Source of the DNA: Taenia hydatigena
Taxonomy: Eukaryota; Platyhelminthes; Cestoda; Cyclophyllidea; Taeniidae
NCBI GenBank assembly: GCA_036345935.2
Contig: JADWOT020001565.1
Span: 1-64,000, forward strand
DNA length: 64,000 nt
Reading direction: 5' to 3'
Under the pieces are notes generated by a model that ran no database searches, was not told the origin of the DNA, and saw nothing but the letters and a program-made list of their open reading frames with translations. The position numbers and the translations under genes are program-made. Below, piece after piece: positions 59,499 through 64,000 of the stretch (positions are counted from its first letter, which is position 1; each line of letters begins with the position of its first letter).

Positions 59499-59927
59499 CA
59501 GCAGAAGAGTCTGCTTTTGGAGTTACTGCAAATAGCAAAAAATAGTTCACAATTTCTGCTGGACATTGGAACAACAATTGGACTTTAGGATCGCATGTGT
59601 TCAATGCAGTATCTTCAACTTCATTTGGAGCACTTTTTTATGAACCAGCATCAATGGTGAAGATTGTCTGTGTTAGGGCGGTTTGCGATGTGTGAAGCAG
59701 ATGTACCCCTACTGACAATTTCTCACCTGTCGATAGTTTTGCACGTGTTTTAGTTACACTTTGATACAATGAGTACGGTTTAGTTCAGTGACGTCTTTGT
59801 TCTTACTAGCATAAAGCTATCAGCTTTGATGACTGGGTGGTATGCATGCTTGTCTGAATGCACTCACTGGGCGAGAAGCGGTCAGAAAGTGTTGGCCTCG
59901 TGTTGGATGGATGTCATCGTCTCTCAA
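59499..59927. repeat. Right arm of the near-identical inverted repeat (partner 49836-50262)
   Basis: Ends at about 59926 in CGTCTCTC, where the inverted copy of the tRNA-Tyr flank begins directly. Confidence 0.92.
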
Positions 59928-60652
59928 ATCCGCCTCGCCGGAGTCCTATGCCCTCGTGTTGCCTTGCTCTCCTTTGCTGGTTTGCCCTGGAGCTTACATC
60001 TTTGCTCGGGTTCCCTCTAGCAGACGGGTGTTGTTATCTCTCCCATGACGAGTCTAAGGTCTGCATAAAACTCAGGTTTAACGCCCTTTTCCTCACGTGC
60101 AATCCATTACTATCATTGCCGTGTAAAATTATGCCTTAGCAACTTCGGACTATGCCGACGTCTGCACAACCAGGCTTCTAACGAGAATTCCTACACTTCG
60201 TCACGCGTTTAACCTTATGTCAGGTACAGCCCAAATCTGCCACTCTTGTGCTGAAAGATGACTTAATGCAATGGGCTCCCGTTATCTGATTCCAATCACA
60301 TACAGGATAAAGGATTGGGCGCCACATACATGTAACACCAATAGTTAATGTGTCAATGTGGAGTGGACGCGTTAACTACGCATGCGCATCCCTCCCACGC
60401 TTTTGCCCGATTTGAGCATGTCTTGCCATTTCTTGTCATGCAGATCTGTCAAATTCTGAGCAGGAGAAGTCGTGACTGCTCGATTATTAGACGATTTTGC
60501 TGTTTTTGCCTTGTAGATCCGTAGGTGTAATACAACCGTCAGATTTTCGATAGCGCCTGATTTCACACTTAATTTGAACACAATTCCTATATTCTTTAAG
60601 TTATGTTACTAGAATCATATCAATAGGGTGATTGATTTTCAAACACTTTAAA
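59926..60652. repeat. Right arm of the tRNA-Tyr-flank inverted repeat (partner 3963-4680)
   Basis: Starts with AAATCCGCCTCGCCGG, the last 16-17 nt of tRNA-Tyr (one substitution), and continues through the tRNA's 3' flank in inverted orientation relative to 4 kb. Confidence 0.85.
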
Positions 60653-61913
60653 GACATCAGGTCACCATCAGTTCATGCCCTCTGATTCCAGCCAATCTTG
60701 ATGTAAGTGTTGCTAACAAACTGACCTCTATAATAAATTGCAAAGTGTAAATGATTTGCAGAGCTTGGGTGATGCTTGATGAGGATGGTGAGTAAATGTC
60801 ACAATGACTTCTACATGTCATTTTCCATTTGACTTCTAGAAGGTGGGAGAGAATCACAAACGAAGTCCAACAACCCATGCAGCTTTTTAGTAATTGGGTT
60901 TCAAATGATAAAGCAAATTAAGGACAGCGTCATTGTTTGCTTGAGCAAAGCCTTCATTATGTTTGCAAGCAGATGCATAGACGACGATGATGCAGACTTT
61001 ACCGCTAGGGCCTTTTGAATTCCAGGTCTTTAGGTAACCTATCCCACCATGCTCGATGGTATCAGAAATGCGGTGATCAATGAAAAGCCTTTATAAAAGC
61101 TGCACTCACAGAACATTGCGGTACAACTGTTGTGCAATTCGTTACAATTCCAGTGGGTGAGAGGTAATAATCGGCTCCTAACATGCGCTGAGTTGCCTGT
61201 AGTCGGTGACACGGTGCGACGTTGGAAATCCGCCACAGACCCTACGCATTTACACTTGCTTGGTAGTTCAGACGCGGTCTAAGTAAATCCGAAAATGTAG
61301 ATCTCCAGACTTGTGGCTGCTGGGTGTCTGAGTGGTGGCCAAGCGCATCGCTTTTATTTGTAATGCCTAACACGAGTTTCTACTAATCTAGGTAGTCATT
61401 AATAACAAAGTCATTTTACTGGTGGAATGAAGGGTGATTTAATTAAAATAGCGTTGTTACTCCTCGGAAGTGTCACATCACCTGCATGACTGTTTTCGAA
61501 GGAGTAAGTGATGAGCATATGACAGGGCATTTTATGCTCGTTTTCGAGAACACAAAACTAGAGGCTCTTCTGCTTCTTCACACTCCCGTGAGCATCTAGT
61601 TTCCTCATTGACAGCGTGGTCAAGTCATTTTGCTACTGCCCAGAAAAGTTCCAACGCATATTCTTATCTTCCACTGATGGAAATCACGAAATTCTTGGGT
61701 CAGTGGACATAAAGTCACCAGAAAATAAGTGAAAAAGAAAGTTGGTGCAGTTATTTGTAGCCCGTGGCATGATATTAAGGGCAGTGGACGGAAAACACCC
61801 GTAGCTTTTGATCCAAAAGATGCCTTTACCCCAGCCGCCTCAACTCACGACTCGAACACTCGCTAGTGGATAAGGTGAACAGCAAAGAGAGAAAATATTC
61901 TTATTATTTGCAG
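60653..61913. other. No supported gene
   Basis: A tRNA-like GTCTGAGTGGT...AAGCGCATCG string near 61328 does not fold as a tRNA. A short protein-like frame near 61795-61860 ends in a stop. Confidence 0.35.
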
Positions 61914-62143
61914 TCAACTTCGTGCATAGGCTGCTGAATGGTCTTCACAAACCATCAAATATGATTCGCTGTCTAATCGGGAATCCGCGGCAGATGCTCA
62001 ATGCAATGGGAACTAGTGCAGTGTGGGCTGCCCCAAGACAACGCTACAGGACACTCTCGGAAATGGTTGCTTTGCTGCCAGGAGAACCAAAGGAGACTGC
62101 AGAAGCCGATGAACCTGTACGCATAAATCTGCGGCTTACTTGA
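61914..62143 (+). CDS. Candidate terminal exon (unrecognised)
   Basis: Directly after a strong acceptor (TTATTATTTGCAG) the sequence is open for about 75 codons to TGA: NFVHRLLNGLHKPSNMIRC, then GNPRQMLNAMGTSAVWAAPR, then YRTLSEMVALLPGEPKE, ending EPVRINLRLT. Composition and codon use look protein-coding, and there is no ATG-proximal promoter. The family is not recognised. Upstream exons on the same strand were not identified. Confidence 0.4.
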
Positions 62144-62579
62144 TGACAATGATGCGTCAACTGGAGTCCTCCTCACTTCGGGTCAGGCGTTGACAAGTTA
62201 TGCTCGGTTAGATTTAAGTGTGGTGAAATGTCAGTTATCCATATTATATGTTTACACAAGTACACTCTTTAATCTAGACAGTTTTTGTCCGTCAACTTGG
62301 AAACGTGAATTTGCAACGTGTTAGGCGTGATCGGCGGACCAGAGTCCAGGTAAATACGTTGCCCTCATCTACCGCTTGTTGAGATTGTTGACGACCGAGG
62401 AGGAGTAGAGAACTGTGTAATTAATTTGTGTAGCCACCCTTCTAATCAATTAGCATCAGGATTTTGAAATATTCATTTCATTTTCCATTGCACTTTGCTG
62501 CGATGGCACGATGTATTTTGTGAGGACTCGTCAAATGCACACGTGGAGGTTATAATCACGTATTATGAATCAGTGACTT

Positions 62580-62852
62580 GTGTTAGTCAGTTCAAACGAT
62601 CGCTTTGACTTCGTTCTCCGGTTGAATTTCCAGATTAAACCACAAAGACAGGGAGCATCCCATGCAAATGCGGAAGAAACATTATTTCTGATACTTTCGA
62701 GCCTGGTGGAGAGATTACTTGCCGTCTATGTATCCGTTTACAAACATGTTGGTGACTTTGTTCAAGCAAACGTTGGCGCTATTTTTGCATTGTTTTTTCA
62801 CTTAATATGGGGCTTTTTCCTAATTATCTCTTCCCTTCCCAAATCCAAATAA
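62580..62852 (+). CDS. Candidate membrane-protein exon (unrecognised)
   Basis: A 90-codon frame whose last half has two hydrophobic stretches (FLILSSLVERLLAVYVSVY and GAIFALFFHLIWGFFLIISS), then PKSK and stop. Acceptor-like TTTCCAG (62633) and AAAGACAG (62650) lie inside, so only the later part may be exon. The TAA stop overlaps an AATAAA polyadenylation signal (62846-62851 region), as in very compact 3' ends. No family recognised. Confidence 0.3.
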   Translation: MLVSSNDRFDFVLRLNFQIKPQRQGASHANAEETLFLILSSLVERLLAVYVSVYKHVGDFVQANVGAIFALFFHLIWGFFLIISSLPKSK

Positions 62853-62890
62853 AGCAATGACATGCAGAAGTCATTTCAACATCTACTCAC

Positions 62891-63002
62891 CATCTTCCTC
62901 AGGCAGCACCAAAATTTGCAAATCAGTGACATTTTGCATTTGGAACAACACGTGTTCTCTGGTGTGTAAACGACAGGTTCCCTTCTGACGGTCGATTCCA
63001 AC
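62891..63002 (-). CDS. Candidate internal exon (unrecognised)
   Basis: Bounded by an ATTAG acceptor and a consensus GTGAGT donor, it is open in one frame of 37 codons: VGIDRQKGTCRLHTREHVLF, then QMQNVTDLQILVLPEED. An in-frame TAG lies at the acceptor, so the reading only makes sense as an exon. The frame is hydrophilic/hydrophobic alternating, protein-like. Partner exons were not found; they may lie beyond the window end. Confidence 0.4.
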
Positions 63003-64000
63003 CTAATGCGTGGGGACCGCAAACCGAACTCCAGCGAATGCGGTGGTAGACAATGTGGACTCGGCAATAGCAAGGGATCTGCAGGCACAACGTCAAGTCG
63101 TAGGATCAACGTTAGCAATACCGGATAGCTTTTAAATTGTTTGGTGAATTAGGCGGGATGGCCGTAAGTGGGACTGCCTCCAAAAGCAATCAAATCAACC
63201 AACTTCAACAACTTCTTGCTACAATCTTGCCTTTTTCGGTTACATCTGCCCTAATGCATCTCGATAACTGGGGATGCTGTTGTAAGAGCGTCCTGTGACA
63301 CAGAATCAGACCCGTAAGGCGACAAGGACGATGACCACGACGAGGACGACAACTAGGACAGGAAATTCTCCAAATTAACAGAATTAGCTATTTTCACACC
63401 AGAGCCATGAGAGAATTCTGTCAGTTTCGCCTAAAACGTTCGCCCCCACTTTCTTAGAATCGGAAGAATCTTTGGACAGGTCAAAATTCATCCAAGAAAA
63501 AATTAAAAAAGAATTTGTGAGGGGGCCAATCACTTATCTTGATTAAATTTTATGCCTTTCTTAGAAACGAAAAACACCAAATGGACTGTCTGTGTTTTAA
63601 ACAGTGATGGATTACGGGTCGTCTTCATCCACTGAACTAAAGAAGGATTTCATTTAATTCTTTGCATTCCCACCTCGCTTCACCAATTTTTTCCAAACTA
63701 GTAAACTACTTTGACATAAATGGTCGGATGGACAGATGGACGGACATGGAATAGATGGATGGAGAATGAATGCATAGGCTGTGATTAAGTCGACAGACTT
63801 AGCTCAGATTCATCGCCAAAGTGGCACATGTTGGGCTCATTTGTGGCACAAAGAGTTCATCGTGGTCGCCCTACGAAAGGGTACTTCTCACAGTCCAGCC
63901 ATTGATTCACCCACCTCGCTATCTCTCAATTCGCGCAATCATTAGCTACTCACACTCTCTTTGCCAAGCATCACCCATTTATCAGCAGATCTGCTGCATC
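63003..64000. other. No supported gene
   Basis: Contains an acidic/GAC-rich purine stretch near 63320-63360 and GGAT/GGAC-like tandem words near 63725-63765. Nothing else supported. Confidence 0.4.

Noticed and set aside
61320..61380. Leu/Ser-tRNA-like string
   Set aside because: Only a D-arm-like part; no anticodon arm, variable arm or B box.
1..64000. CRISPR arrays, operons, prokaryotic signals, 5S rRNA, U2/U4/U5/U6 and spliced-leader RNA
   Set aside because: Looked for and not seen; the window is eukaryotic and only U1 and tRNA genes were recognised.

Overview
The window is nuclear DNA of a flatworm, most likely a cyclophyllidean tapeworm. The best evidence is a P2-type fatty-acid-binding protein gene (11659-12140) that reads like cestode FABPs. 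Very short introns (41 and 80 nt by my splice reading), intron-bearing fragments, tRNA genes and a U1 snRNA pair agree with this. Protein-coding sequence is sparse and cut into small exons, so long open frames are misleading: most of the longest ones here are low-complexity or run across RNA genes.

Layout. At 0.25-1.1 kb the minus strand carries three exons that splice in frame and encode a Cys-rich protein. At 7-9.1 kb the plus strand has kaptin-like exon remnants. At 11.5-12.2 kb lies the FABP gene with TATA and CCAAT signals. From 12.4 to 20 kb there are only weak exon candidates. Between 20.2 and 23.7 kb lies an old copy of a composite unit (a ~1.1-kb repeat, a decayed tRNA-Phe and a tRNA-Ser). 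From 24 to 41.8 kb I see mainly diverged repeats, two small putative secreted proteins (35.3-35.8 kb) and one 164-codon frame. Between 41.8 and 49.2 kb is the younger copy of the composite unit: two near-identical ~2.3-kb direct repeats, each with a U1 snRNA gene, then tRNA-Phe and tRNA-Ser. From 50.6 to 54.7 kb are two tRNA-Pro genes and a Ty3/gypsy-like remnant. A broken mevalonate-diphosphate-decarboxylase exon is at 56 kb. From 57.6 to 60.65 kb there is a mosaic of inverted copies of segments from 29, 50 and 4 kb. Candidate exons occur near 62-63 kb.

The genes do not form one pathway. The shared theme is RNA genes (U1, tRNA-Phe, -Ser, -Pro, -Tyr) sitting inside duplicated or rearranged segments. 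All alignments were made by eye, so repeat boundaries are approximate, and exons without a named family are inferred from splice signals and open frames.
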